Below, one piece after another: positions 25,440 through 34,109 of a stretch of 64,000 bases of DNA (positions are counted from its first letter, which is position 1; each line of letters starts with the position of its first letter). The notes under the pieces are model-generated. The model searched no databases. It had not been told where the DNA came from and worked only from the letters and a program-made list of their open reading frames with translations. This stretch comes from Bacteroidota bacterium (GTDB taxonomy: Bacteria; Bacteroidota; Bacteroidia; Flavobacteriales; Weeksellaceae): positions 1-64,000 of the forward strand of contig JAEWOS010000017.1 of NCBI GenBank assembly GCA_023460855.1. Reading direction: 5' to 3'. A program made the translations under genes and the position numbers.

Positions 25440-26426
25440 TTAAAAGTATTTGCGCATTTTAAGGTACATTTTGTTGATGGCATTTCCGGACAATTTCTGT
25501 TGGTATATGTAACTGTTACATAACGCCAAGAGAGCGTTATAAGATATATTTTTTGCTTCAAAGAAATTTTTTGCTTCTTCCAGAAAAATCTTCTGTTCGG
25601 TTTGTAATGCTAAAGGTAAGAGCTGTATATAGGATTTGCTGAAGACGACGTCTTTCAGGGCCGGGGTGATTTTATATTTCTCAGCGTATTCTTTCTGAAT
25701 GTCAAAAACTCCTTTCATATATGCAAACTTTCGCTGCGAGTCACTCTGATGGCTTATACTGTTTTCCTGTACCCTTCTTACAGCCGTACTTTGCTGAAGA
25801 AAATGAATGTTCGAATGCTTGAATATATCGAGGATATAAGGAAAGGATTCATCAGTATAATCCTGTACATAGCCAAATGAAAGCGGGCTGAGTTCTGCCC
25901 TGTACATCCAGGTCATGGGTGCTAAAAATCCTTTCTCAGCAATATGTTCTTCAAAACTTTTGGTATAGCGTTTTGTTCCTGTCGAAAATACTGAGCGTTC
26001 AGTTACTCCAGTTCTTTCATAGAAAAAATCACAGTCTGTAAAAACCAGTCCCACTTCCGGATGGGCTTGTAAATAGTCTTTCTGTTTCTGTAGTTTTTCC
26101 GGATCAGTAAAATAATCATCACCTGCAATCTGGGCAATATATTTTCCTTTGCACAATTTAAGAACAGAAAGGTAGTTTTTCATTAAACCCACATTTTGCT
26201 TCTGAAAAAGAAGTCTCACCTTTTCGCTGTGTTTATTTTCCAGTTCCTTACAAATTTCCCTAGTTTTGTCCTTACTGAAGTCGTCAGCTATAATTATTTC
26301 GAATCGAAAATCGGTCTTTTGCTCCAGAATGCTTGTAATACACTGCCGGATATATTTTTCATGATTGTATGTTATTACAATTACTGAAAGTACCGGAATG
26401 TTCTTTGAGACGGGTACGCTATTCAT
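25440..26426 (-). CDS. family 2 glycosyltransferase
   Basis: 328 residues from the ATG at 26426. A TTG two codons upstream also keeps the frame, but a TATATTTG -7 element ends 14 bp before this ATG and favours it. VLSVIVITYNHEKYIRQCI, IADDFSKDKT and AGDDYF (GDD at 102-104) define the GT-A donor site. NVGLMKNYLSVLKLCKGKY matches the group also seen at 22762. The promoter-like element means the downstream part of block C may be transcribed separately. Confidence 0.88.
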   Translation of the reverse strand: MNSVPVSKNIPVLSVIVITYNHEKYIRQCITSILEQKTDFRFEIIIADDFSKDKTREICKELENKHSEKVRLLFQKQNVGLMKNYLSVLKLCKGKYIAQIAGDDYFTDPEKLQKQKDYLQAHPEVGLVFTDCDFFYERTGVTERSVFSTGTKRYTKSFEEHIAEKGFLAPMTWMYRAELSPLSFGYVQDYTDESFPYILDIFKHSNIHFLQQSTAVRRVQENSISHQSDSQRKFAYMKGVFDIQKEYAEKYKITPALKDVVFSKSYIQLLPLALQTEQKIFLEEAKNFFEAKNISYNALLALCNSYIYQQKLSGNAINKMYLKMRKYF

Positions 26427-26439
26427 AATCAAAATCCTG

Positions 26440-26447
26440 CAAATATA
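26440..26447 (-). promoter_or_regulatory. internal -7 promoter element in block C
   Basis: Minus-strand TATATTTG followed by CA, in the 69-bp gap between two glycosyltransferase genes, 13 bp upstream of the ATG at 26426. It could start a separate transcript for genes 26426 down to 19050. Confidence 0.5.
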
Positions 26448-26501
26448 ATTACGTTCTTCAACTTTTCAGAAACATCTTTATTCTGATGACTGTCTATTTC
26501 A

Positions 26502-27416
26502 CTAAACCAATATTCTTAATACCTTATATAATTTTTTTGGAAGCCTGTTTTTCATGAAAAAATTTAAAAACTTTTCATGATACGGATAACTGTCATATTT
26601 TTCTATCAAATTGCCCGGAACCTCAGATACCTCCAGAAAATAACTTCTCACCTTGCTGTTAATCACCATTTTTGCGAGACCTTCTTCATCATGTTTCATT
26701 TTCACAATTAATCCTTCAGCGCGGATACGGTTAAGCTTCAGCGCAGATACATTGGTGTTATGCTGTCTGTAATAAACCAATTTTTCTGGAATATAGGCAA
26801 TCCAGTACTTCTTGTTAATTCTGAGCCACCTGTCAAAATCTTCAATAAGCAGGGATTCATCGTAAGGGCCGGTTTCAAACAAAGCTTTTGTACGCATCAT
26901 AACCGAAGGTGCAGCAATTCTGTTGCCTTCCCTTGTGAGTTTGCGAAACTGTTCCTTTGTCGTATTTCCCCAAAATCTATTATAATCTACAAAAGGCACT
27001 ATTTCGTTTTTTTCATTCACTCCTTCAACGTTGGTATAAATAATACCATATTCTTCTCCCAATTCCTCCATCTTGCTTACGCATTTCTGCAGATAGTTTT
27101 CATCGAGGTAGTCATCTGCAGCAATGATCTTGACATATTTGCCGGATGCCATCGCAACACACTCATTAAGCACTGCGGGAAGTCCTGTATTGTGCTTGTG
27201 AAATACTTTTTTTGGAGAAAAAACTTTGTCCTCAAGCCAATTGTTAAACTTAGCCACGCTGTCATCCGTTGAGGCATCATCACCTAATATCAGTTCAAAA
27301 TTTTGATAGGTTTGCGCGGCAATACTGTCCAGAATCTGGGATATATACTGAGATTGATTATAACTGACGACGATTATGCTAACCAATGGATGAACGTCCT
27401 GGAGTTTGCTGCTCAT
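26502..27416 (-). CDS. family 2 glycosyltransferase
   Basis: 304 residues. PLVSIIVVSYNQSQYISQIL and GDDASTDDS begin the GT-A domain, and AADDYLDENYL (DD at 101-102) is the metal site. NTGLPAVLNECVAMASGKY is the linker seen in enzymes of this set. LIEDFDRWLRI near 190 has the ED acceptor motif, and YYRQHNTNVS is the C-terminal loop. It is preceded by 13 bp and followed by a 69-bp gap with a possible promoter. No membrane segment is seen. Confidence 0.88.
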   Translation of the reverse strand: MSSKLQDVHPLVSIIVVSYNQSQYISQILDSIAAQTYQNFELILGDDASTDDSVAKFNNWLEDKVFSPKKVFHKHNTGLPAVLNECVAMASGKYVKIIAADDYLDENYLQKCVSKMEELGEEYGIIYTNVEGVNEKNEIVPFVDYNRFWGNTTKEQFRKLTREGNRIAAPSVMMRTKALFETGPYDESLLIEDFDRWLRINKKYWIAYIPEKLVYYRQHNTNVSALKLNRIRAEGLIVKMKHDEEGLAKMVINSKVRSYFLEVSEVPGNLIEKYDSYPYHEKFLNFFMKNRLPKKLYKVLRILV

Positions 27417-27429
27417 TTGATTTTTCTGA

Positions 27430-28446
27430 TTAGAAGGTTACCATTCTTCCTAAAATATTATTTAATGTCTTGCCAAAGTGCTTCTTTTTTATCCAACTAT
27501 AAGCAAAAAAGGAAATTTCTGCGGGATAAACAAATTTTTTCTGAATCATATATAAGGGGCTGGATCTGTAAATCTTCCGAATTTTACGGTAGTATTCCTT
27601 CCATTCGCCCGGATTTGCAACAAATTCTTCTGTTTTCAGAAAACCGTATTGCCTTGTAGTAAACTGAATTATTTTTTCGGGGTCAATTTTTTTCCACCGG
27701 CTGTTGCAGGCACTCAGTTCAGCAATTTTATGTATTGCCAATACCTGGGATTTTCCGTACCGGCTCCGTTTAGCAGTACTGTTCATTGCTGTTGCAGCAT
27801 CAGCATTACCTCTTCTGTAACAGTACGTTAAAGCAGGAATGTTTACAAGAACGGATGCTGCAGATAAAATTTCAAGCAACAATACCATATCTTCCGAATA
27901 CGCCATATTGTCATCAAACTGTAGATGGTTTTCCCTTAAAAAATTAACCGATAGCATTTTGTTGCAGGTTATGCCTGTTACTTTATGGTCGAAAAAGGCT
28001 TTTAAAACTTCATCGCCTGTAAAAATTTCACGGCCGGATATTTTACCTTTTTCCTCGGGCACGAAAATATTGTGTCCTTCATCATAACAGAAATTTGCAC
28101 TTATTACATCAACGCCAGGTTTCATTTCTGCCGCAAACTCTGCAAGATTTTCTTTACTGTAAAAATAGTCATCACTGTCCAGAAAAAAAAGGTAATCTGC
28201 TGAACATTCCTTTATTCCACGGTTGCGGGTAGCAGAAACTCCCATATTTTGCTGGTGAAAAGTCCTAAAACGAGAATCCTTCTTAGCCCAGCGTTCCATT
28301 ATTTCAGGAGTGCTGTCGGTGGATCCGTCATTTATCAGAATACATTCCCAGTCTGAAAATGTTTGCTCATATACAGAATTCAAGCATTTATCCAGATATT
28401 TTTCCTGATTGTAGCATGGAATGATAATGGAAATTTTGCAGTTCAT
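27430..28446 (-). CDS. family 2 glycosyltransferase
   Basis: 338 residues. CKISIIIPCYNQEKYLDKCL, LINDGSTDSTPEIM and NMGVSATRNRG lead to the DSDD metal motif at 90-93. AYSEDMVLLLEIL near 183 is the ED acceptor block, and YCYRRGNADAA follows. The 100-residue C-terminal part is helical and basic, common in EpsJ-like glycosyltransferases. Start and the upstream stop share one base. Sugar donor unknown. Confidence 0.9.
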   Translation of the reverse strand: MNCKISIIIPCYNQEKYLDKCLNSVYEQTFSDWECILINDGSTDSTPEIMERWAKKDSRFRTFHQQNMGVSATRNRGIKECSADYLFFLDSDDYFYSKENLAEFAAEMKPGVDVISANFCYDEGHNIFVPEEKGKISGREIFTGDEVLKAFFDHKVTGITCNKMLSVNFLRENHLQFDDNMAYSEDMVLLLEILSAASVLVNIPALTYCYRRGNADAATAMNSTAKRSRYGKSQVLAIHKIAELSACNSRWKKIDPEKIIQFTTRQYGFLKTEEFVANPGEWKEYYRKIRKIYRSSPLYMIQKKFVYPAEISFFAYSWIKKKHFGKTLNNILGRMVTF

Positions 28447-29252
28447 CAGTGGTAGTTTTTGAAATCCGGCATCAATTTCCTGTCCTGCAGCAGACGATTA
28501 TGATATTTCAGCGAAAGGGGATGAAAAATCTGGCCCAGCAGGTAAGTATAAGGAACTGGATATTCTGTAATTTGTTTTTTTGCGAATGCCTGCAGTGGAT
28601 CCGCATATTCATCCATCCTTTTGTGCAGTTCCTGATACCATTCTGAAGTAAACTCCGTGTGAGATTTGCAGATATATGCTCCATTGCCAATTAACAGCGG
28701 CATGTGAAACTTCAGGTCATCATACAATTTTCCGCCGACAGGTGCGATACCTCCCACTTCAGGATAACCCAGTATATATTTGTCAGCATTTTTGCGGATT
28801 TTTTTAAACGCCTCCTTCCAGGATTGGTGAAAGGTCTTCACATCTGCATATCCGCCTCCATGATGATGCATAAAATAGCAGCGCAGATAATCTGAACGGT
28901 GTACGAGGCTCAGCAATTCAAATGCAGGATGCAGGGGAAATTCCGGCAGAACATACTGCGGTAAATTTTCAGGGGTAATTAATATTACTTTTTTCTTACT
29001 GACTTCCTGAAGCGAAGCCAGCCCGCGTTTTCTGTTTTCGCTCATTTCATTTGAGCCGGTCCAGAAACAGAAAATCTGTTCCGGAACCTCTGATTTTTCC
29101 TTTGAGCCTGAAGGAGAAGTGGTGGCTAAAAAAGAACCGGGATACAGGTTTTTATCAAAAGAATAGGAATAGCGACCTTCCTTTCGGAAAATTATATTCT
29201 GGTAAATTTTTGGGAAGTTTTTTTTTATAATATTTCCAATAAAATTCTTCAT
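28446..29252 (-). CDS. Caps_synth-type (capsular polysaccharide synthesis) glycosyltransferase
   Basis: 268 residues and unlike its GT2 neighbours. VPEQIFCFWTGSNEMSENR near 56 is the start motif of the Caps_synth/OCH1-like group. HRSDYLRCYFMHHHGGGYAD (SDYLR at 120-124, GGGYADV at 132-138) matches the DXD region of GT32-like enzymes, in which the first Asp of SDYLR and the D of YADV bind metal and nucleotide sugar. This group includes mannosyl- and galactosyl-type capsule enzymes. It overlaps the neighbouring genes by 1 and 4 bp. Cytosolic; donor not known. Confidence 0.85.
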   Translation of the reverse strand: MKNFIGNIIKKNFPKIYQNIIFRKEGRYSYSFDKNLYPGSFLATTSPSGSKEKSEVPEQIFCFWTGSNEMSENRKRGLASLQEVSKKKVILITPENLPQYVLPEFPLHPAFELLSLVHRSDYLRCYFMHHHGGGYADVKTFHQSWKEAFKKIRKNADKYILGYPEVGGIAPVGGKLYDDLKFHMPLLIGNGAYICKSHTEFTSEWYQELHKRMDEYADPLQAFAKKQITEYPVPYTYLLGQIFHPLSLKYHNRLLQDRKLMPDFKNYH

Positions 29253-30160
29253 ATTTTGGAAAAGTGATTATGCTTCCATAAAGTGAAATATGTTTTAGGC
29301 AATGCCAAAATTTTCTTGTATTTGCCCATAACCCAGTAATGCTTAAAAAGGTTTATATCAAGACCAATCCCCTCATGATATTTGTAATAAATCTGCAAAT
29401 CGATCAAGTAGTTTAAGGCTTCGGAAGAAATTCTGTTACCCAGATGATTGATGATATGTTTTTGAAACATAATACTCGCAGTACTTTTTTCCTTCATATT
29501 GTCTTTTCGGCCAGAAATGTTTTCATCGCTCACTCTTACTAATACTCCGGACTCATCAATAAAAAAAATGGGTTGGTTTTCACTGGTTTCCAAAAGAGCA
29601 GCATTGTCGCTCTCCCAAGCTAATGGAAATTCCCTAAAGCCATATTTTTCGAAAATATTTTTTCGGAAAACGTGTTCTGAAAGACTGGATCTGCTGCCGT
29701 ACAAAATCTTTGTACTAAAATAGTCTTTAGGATCCAGTAAGGTGGGAAATTTTGAAAAGTCGCTTTTCTCATCTCCGTTTTCGTCAATTAATTTTGCGCG
29801 GTATTTTACCGCATTGCAGTGATTATTTTGTATTTCAGAAAGATTTTTGTAAAATACCTCTACGAAATCTGGTAGCAGAACATCATCATCTCCCAAAATC
29901 ATAAACCATTCGGAAACCTTCGCATCCTGGTAAACCCTGTTCCATTGCTTCACGAGATTATTACCTCCTAAATTTTCATCATATTTTTTGTAAACAAAAG
30001 GTGTATTTACCAAAACATCCTCTATTAATGCTTCCGGATTGTCAGGACTGTTGTCATTCCCGATAAAAAGTTTAAAATCTTTACAGGTTTGATTTTCCAG
30101 CGACTCCAATGTTTCTCTGAAAAATGAAATTTTATAATATGGAATGAGGATGGTTAACAA
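29249..30160 (-). CDS. family 2 glycosyltransferase with TTG start
   Basis: 303 residues beginning with TTG, directly at the GT2 start motif LTILIPYYKISFF; no ATG precedes it in frame. GNDNSPDNPEALI and ILGDDDVLLPDFV (GDDD at 90-93) are the donor and metal site. The linker ENLGGNNLVKQWNRVYQDAK and SLSEHVFRKNIFEKYGF are typical of glycosyltransferases in capsule loci. It overlaps the Caps_synth-type gene by 4 bp. Base composition is becoming more AT-rich here than in the genes further downstream. Confidence 0.85.
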   Translation of the reverse strand: MLTILIPYYKISFFRETLESLENQTCKDFKLFIGNDNSPDNPEALIEDVLVNTPFVYKKYDENLGGNNLVKQWNRVYQDAKVSEWFMILGDDDVLLPDFVEVFYKNLSEIQNNHCNAVKYRAKLIDENGDEKSDFSKFPTLLDPKDYFSTKILYGSRSSLSEHVFRKNIFEKYGFREFPLAWESDNAALLETSENQPIFFIDESGVLVRVSDENISGRKDNMKEKSTASIMFQKHIINHLGNRISSEALNYLIDLQIYYKYHEGIGLDINLFKHYWVMGKYKKILALPKTYFTLWKHNHFSKI

Positions 30161-30196
30161 AACAGGGTAACTAGCTTACGTACCGTTAAGTGCTGC

Positions 30197-31033
30197 TTAA
30201 TGGCTTCTAAATATTTTATAAATTTCTTTAAGTAACAAAAGTTGTAATTTGAAACTTATCCTTTTGAAAGGAAAGAAATAGAGTACTTTAATAAAATTTT
30301 TTATTGATGCATTTTTAAAGTTTATGAAATTAATGACAAACTTTTTGTAACTAGAAAATTCAATTTCTTCATCAATTATTTTATTATAGTTTGCACCATA
30401 TTTTTTTCTAGCTATCAAAATTTCATTAAACCACTCCTTGTCTGGGTTTCCTACTGAAAAATGTTCTATCAATATATCTGGGATAACATAATTGTCAAAT
30501 TTTTTTGCAACTCTCATGCTTAGGTCAATATCATAACCATGAAATCCAATTATTTTTTCATTAAAATGATATTTTTCGAATACTTCTTTCCTAATCGCCA
30601 AAAAAACTCCATCAAGAGCAAAAACTTTCTTTAAGGTATTTGCATTAAAATTCTGTAATCTTCCGTCAGTACCTTGTTTATTATTCTGAATAAGATTTAA
30701 GCTATCATATTTATTTCCAAGATGCCATCCCGATGGAGCGACGGGTACATATGAGGAACCGGCTATACCAACCAAGCCAACTGAAGATTTTTCCAAATAT
30801 GCTATCAGACTTTTCCCCCAATTTCTTGTATGAAATATAATATCCTCATGCAAAAAGAGTAAATATTTAAACGCTGCCTGTTTAGCACCCAGGTTGTATG
30901 CTGCACATATACCCATCTTGCCAGGATTATCTATTCTAACTATTTCATATGGAATAGCTACAGTATCTTGTATACTTTTTTCAAGTTGCAAGAAAAATTT
31001 AGAATTATTGGAAGAAACGATAATGGACAACAT
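30197..31033 (-). CDS. glycosyltransferase, GT2-like
   Basis: 278 residues. MLSIIVSSNNSKFFLQLEKS and IVRIDNPGKMGICAAYNLGA form the nucleotide-binding half; LLFLHEDIIFHTRNWGKSLI carries HED at 62-64 in the place of DxD. LDGVFLAIRKEVFEKYHFNE and GFHGYDIDLSMRVAK (with a D-x-D acceptor motif) follow as in GT2-like enzymes that act on surface glycans. The gene is strongly AT-rich compared with others in the operon, as are its neighbours FkbM and the Wzt 3' part. It lies one base from the FkbM gene. Confidence 0.82.
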   Translation of the reverse strand: MLSIIVSSNNSKFFLQLEKSIQDTVAIPYEIVRIDNPGKMGICAAYNLGAKQAAFKYLLFLHEDIIFHTRNWGKSLIAYLEKSSVGLVGIAGSSYVPVAPSGWHLGNKYDSLNLIQNNKQGTDGRLQNFNANTLKKVFALDGVFLAIRKEVFEKYHFNEKIIGFHGYDIDLSMRVAKKFDNYVIPDILIEHFSVGNPDKEWFNEILIARKKYGANYNKIIDEEIEFSSYKKFVINFINFKNASIKNFIKVLYFFPFKRISFKLQLLLLKEIYKIFRSH

Positions 31034-31864
31034 TTATCTACGATAGCATAAGATGTTTAACTGTTGATTAAATGAAGTGGGAATTTCATTTAAAAATGGG
31101 AAATTGATAGTTTCTCCAGCTAATCTTATATAATATTGAAAACCTGCACTTTTAAGCAAATTTAAAATTTCGCCTAAATTTTGTTCTGCTCCGATAATTC
31201 CATGGTATTCCAAGAAAAGATTTTTCACGTTTACTAATTTCTCTGCAATATCAAAAATTAGAGTGTTTTCAGCACCCTCAATATCAATTTTCAAAAAATC
31301 AATTTCTTCATTCATGTATTTTTTAAGGTCAGTAGCTTTGACATTTAAAACATTGTTTTTGTTTGCAAAATCAACAAGCAACGAACCAGCCAAAGAACCT
31401 TCAACGAAGAATTGTAAAGTAGTATCTGACGACCACACCGCTTCTTCCTTAATTTCAACAGATTTAGAAAATTGTGCTACATTCTTCTTTAAAATTTCAA
31501 ATGTGTTTTTATCTGGTTCAAATGCTAATATTCTGCAATCAGGAAAAAGTTTTTTGAAATATAAGATGCTCAATCCAATATTTGCTCCACAATCAATAAT
31601 GTAAGGATTACTTTTAGTCGACTCAAATTTGTATAAATCTTGGGCAAACATTTCTTCTACTGAATGAATAAAGCCTAAGGAATCACTATAAGAAATCTTA
31701 TTATTAAAAAAATCAGTCTCACCAATTGTAAAACGCGGAAATGCAAGAATTTGTTGACGCTGCTTTATAGACAATCCTGTTTTTGGGTCAACCCAATTAT
31801 TATACCTTATAGCTTTAAGGTAATCTTTATTTTTTTTATACAACTCCCGAAAAAATCCTACCAT
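31034..31864 (-). CDS. FkbM family methyltransferase
   Basis: 276 residues from the ATG at 31864; the frame is open 20 codons further upstream, but that longer start would overlap the Wzt gene by 56 bp, while this ATG comes 4 bp after the Wzt stop. The SAM site is PYIIDCGANIGLSILYFKKL (motif I), with LAFEPDKNTFEILKKN as motif II and EEIDFLKIDIEGAENTLIF as the FkbM signature. FkbM-type enzymes O-methylate sugars or polyketides. Next to the exporter genes it may cap or methylate the glycan. The gene is AT-rich, and its right part is mostly A/T third positions. Confidence 0.88.
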   Translation of the reverse strand: MVGFFRELYKKNKDYLKAIRYNNWVDPKTGLSIKQRQQILAFPRFTIGETDFFNNKISYSDSLGFIHSVEEMFAQDLYKFESTKSNPYIIDCGANIGLSILYFKKLFPDCRILAFEPDKNTFEILKKNVAQFSKSVEIKEEAVWSSDTTLQFFVEGSLAGSLLVDFANKNNVLNVKATDLKKYMNEEIDFLKIDIEGAENTLIFDIAEKLVNVKNLFLEYHGIIGAEQNLGEILNLLKSAGFQYYIRLAGETINFPFLNEIPTSFNQQLNILCYRR

Positions 31865-31868
31865 AATT

Positions 31869-33101
31869 TTAGATTTCGTTCCAACTATATCTGCCAAATA
31901 CAGATCCGTAATCATATTCACCATGTTTCGATAAATAAGAACTAGGATCTGTTACTACAAATTTGCAGACATCCTCAGCAATATCAACTTGTGCAACTTT
32001 AGGTCGGTTAATGAAAGCATGGATAGAGTATTTTCCTCTAACTAACGTTTTAGGTTCAATAATTAACGTCATTTTTTCATTTACAAATTCCCTTTCGCAT
32101 GAAAATACACGTCTTTTTCGTGAGTCAAGGATTGTAACAAAAAAGCTGCTATTTGGTACGTTGGTATTGATGCCAATATCAAATTTGAAGCAAATAGGCT
32201 CATCATAACTGTATTGTTTGGATATTGAACCATCTGTTTTGGTTACTTCAATCTGTTTGATGAACATTAATTTTTTTGAATTATCATTATTATTCAAATA
32301 AATAACATCATCACTATCTGCATTGAGATATGTTGCTACCGTATCTCTTATTTTTCCTTTAAATTCAACTAAGCCATTGCTTAATAAAATTCCTGTGTCA
32401 CATATTTGTGATACCGCATTTAAATCATGACTTACAAATAATACAGTTCTTCCTTCTCCTTTAGAAACATCGCCCATTTTTCCAAGACATTTTTTCTGGA
32501 ATTCAGCATCTCCTACCGCAAGAACTTCATCTACAATTAATATTTCAGATTCAAGGTGCGCAGCCACAGCAAATGCCAAACGCACATACATTCCGGAAGA
32601 ATATCTTTTTACAGGAGTGTCAATATATCTTTCAACTCCGGAAAAATCAACTATTTCATCAAACTTTCGATTAATTTCCTTACGTGTCATCCCCAAAATT
32701 GCACCGTTCAAATAGACGTTTTCCCTACCAGTCATTTCCGGGTGAAAACCGGTACCTACTTCAAGTAATGCGGCAATGCGGCCATTCGTGTAAATTTTTC
32801 CAGTAGTAGGTTTTGTAACTTTTGACAAGAGCTTTAATAAAGTAGATTTACCGGCGCCGTTCCTACCAATAATCCCTACTGCATCTCCCTGTTCTATTTC
32901 AAAATTGATGTCTTTGAGCGACCATACATATTCACTTTCTCCTTTATTGGCACGGTCATTGGCTTCACCAATTTTTAGATAAGGATCCTCTTTTCCCCTA
33001 ATCTGGTGCCAAAAGCGGTTTAAATCATGAGAAAGCGTTCCTGTTCCAACCTGGCCAAGACGGTATTGTTTTGAAATGTTTTCTGCTTTTAATGCGAGCA
33101 T
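31869..33101 (-). CDS. wzt: polysaccharide ABC exporter ATP-binding protein with C-terminal domain
   Basis: 410 residues. Walker A is GRNGAGKST (79-87), the signature motif YSSGM is at 167-171, Walker B ILIVDE at 187-192 with the H-loop His at 225. ALLEVGTGFHPEMTGRENVY is typical of ABC-2 polysaccharide exporters (TagH/Wzt). From about residue 255 on, a beta-rich C-terminal domain follows, like the Wzt-C domain that reads the non-reducing end of the chain in O-antigen exporters. The coding for this C-terminal domain is more AT-rich than the ATPase part. It works with the permease encoded 47 bp upstream. Confidence 0.93.
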   Translation of the reverse strand: MLALKAENISKQYRLGQVGTGTLSHDLNRFWHQIRGKEDPYLKIGEANDRANKGESEYVWSLKDINFEIEQGDAVGIIGRNGAGKSTLLKLLSKVTKPTTGKIYTNGRIAALLEVGTGFHPEMTGRENVYLNGAILGMTRKEINRKFDEIVDFSGVERYIDTPVKRYSSGMYVRLAFAVAAHLESEILIVDEVLAVGDAEFQKKCLGKMGDVSKGEGRTVLFVSHDLNAVSQICDTGILLSNGLVEFKGKIRDTVATYLNADSDDVIYLNNNDNSKKLMFIKQIEVTKTDGSISKQYSYDEPICFKFDIGINTNVPNSSFFVTILDSRKRRVFSCEREFVNEKMTLIIEPKTLVRGKYSIHAFINRPKVAQVDIAEDVCKFVVTDPSSYLSKHGEYDYGSVFGRYSWNEI

Positions 33102-33148
33102 TGTTTTTCTTTAAATTTATTGGGGAGAAAAAAAGTTATTTAATCTGA

Positions 33149-33997
33149 TTATACAGTATCCATAAAACCTTTCTCCACTTTATTGAAGATTACCGTTCCC
33201 ACTGCCAGAATTACAAAAATTATGATCGAACTTATTGTGAGCATCAGCGGCGAGAAATCTCCTGCGCCCAACCATCCGTATTTAAAGCATTCGAAAATTC
33301 CGGTAAGCGGGTTGTACATCGCCAGTTTCTTCCAGATTCCCGACAGTGCAGAAATCGGATAGATTACAGGTGTTGCATACATCAGCAGGCTCACCCCAAA
33401 ACTGAGCAGCATCTGCAGATCGCGGTACTTTGTAGTGAGTGCGGAGAAAATCATCCCCATCCCAAGCGCAAAAGCTGCCATCAGCAAAATCAAAAACGGA
33501 GTAGCCAGAATCCACAAATTCGGCTCTATTTTACCCACCGACAGATAATACACCCACGCAATAAGAAACAGGGAAAATTGAACCCCAAACTTCATGAGGT
33601 TGGAGATGACAATTGTTAATGGCATTACCAGTCTGGGAAAGTATACTTTTCCAAAGATTGCTGCATTTCCCGTAAAAACATTGGAAGTTCCGGTAAGACA
33701 GCTGGAAAAATAATTCCACAGCGTAATCCCGGCAAGATAAAAAAGTACCTGCGGAATTCCGTCGGTAGGTAGTTTTGCAAGGCCTCCAAAAACAATAAGG
33801 TAAACTACCGTAGTAAATATAGGGTTAATGAAAAACCATAGTGGTCCCAAAATAGTCTGTTTAAAACCTGAAACAAAATCCCGTTTCACAAACATATAGA
33901 CAAGATCCTTGTAGCGCCACACTTCGCCAAGTTTCAAATCGAAAAGGGAATGGCTGGATTCAATGGTTTCGGTCCACTTTTGCTGTGGCTCAGTCAT
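33149..33997 (-). CDS. wzm: polysaccharide ABC exporter permease
   Basis: 282 residues from the ATG at 33997; a TTG six codons upstream also keeps the frame, but it lies inside a TATTTTTG -7 element and would put the start within the promoter. The protein has six membrane helices and an ABC-2 fold: KRDFVSGFKQTILGPLWFFI before the first helix, then GMGMIFSALTTKYRDLQMLL and LMYATPVIYPISAL. It forms the channel for lipid-linked polysaccharide with the ATP-binding partner. The pair implies synthesis at the inner face and ABC-type export, instead of Wzx/Wzy assembly. Confidence 0.93.
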   Translation of the reverse strand: MTEPQQKWTETIESSHSLFDLKLGEVWRYKDLVYMFVKRDFVSGFKQTILGPLWFFINPIFTTVVYLIVFGGLAKLPTDGIPQVLFYLAGITLWNYFSSCLTGTSNVFTGNAAIFGKVYFPRLVMPLTIVISNLMKFGVQFSLFLIAWVYYLSVGKIEPNLWILATPFLILLMAAFALGMGMIFSALTTKYRDLQMLLSFGVSLLMYATPVIYPISALSGIWKKLAMYNPLTGIFECFKYGWLGAGDFSPLMLTISSIIIFVILAVGTVIFNKVEKGFMDTV

Positions 33998-34012
33998 TTG
34001 TGTTATTTTTGG

Positions 34013-34020
34013 CAAAAATA
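34013..34020 (-). promoter_or_regulatory. -7 promoter element upstream of wzm
   Basis: Minus-strand TATTTTTG followed by CC, in the 94-bp gap before wzm. It would give a leader of about 10 nt to the ATG at 33997. No convincing -33 box. Confidence 0.4.
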
Positions 34021-34109
34021 CTGCTTTTTTCGCAATTAACCGGCAGCCGCATTTTGTGAAAATTCAACCTTTCGCAGCATAGAAATATTGGCTGGGTGAG
34101 TCGAAAACT

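Noticed and set aside
26760..27272. Plus-strand frame of 170 codons
   Set aside because: Antisense to a well-supported glycosyltransferase gene.
31865..31924. Longer start for the FkbM gene at 31924
   Set aside because: It would overlap wzt by 56 bp; the ATG at 31864, 4 bp after the wzt stop, fits better.
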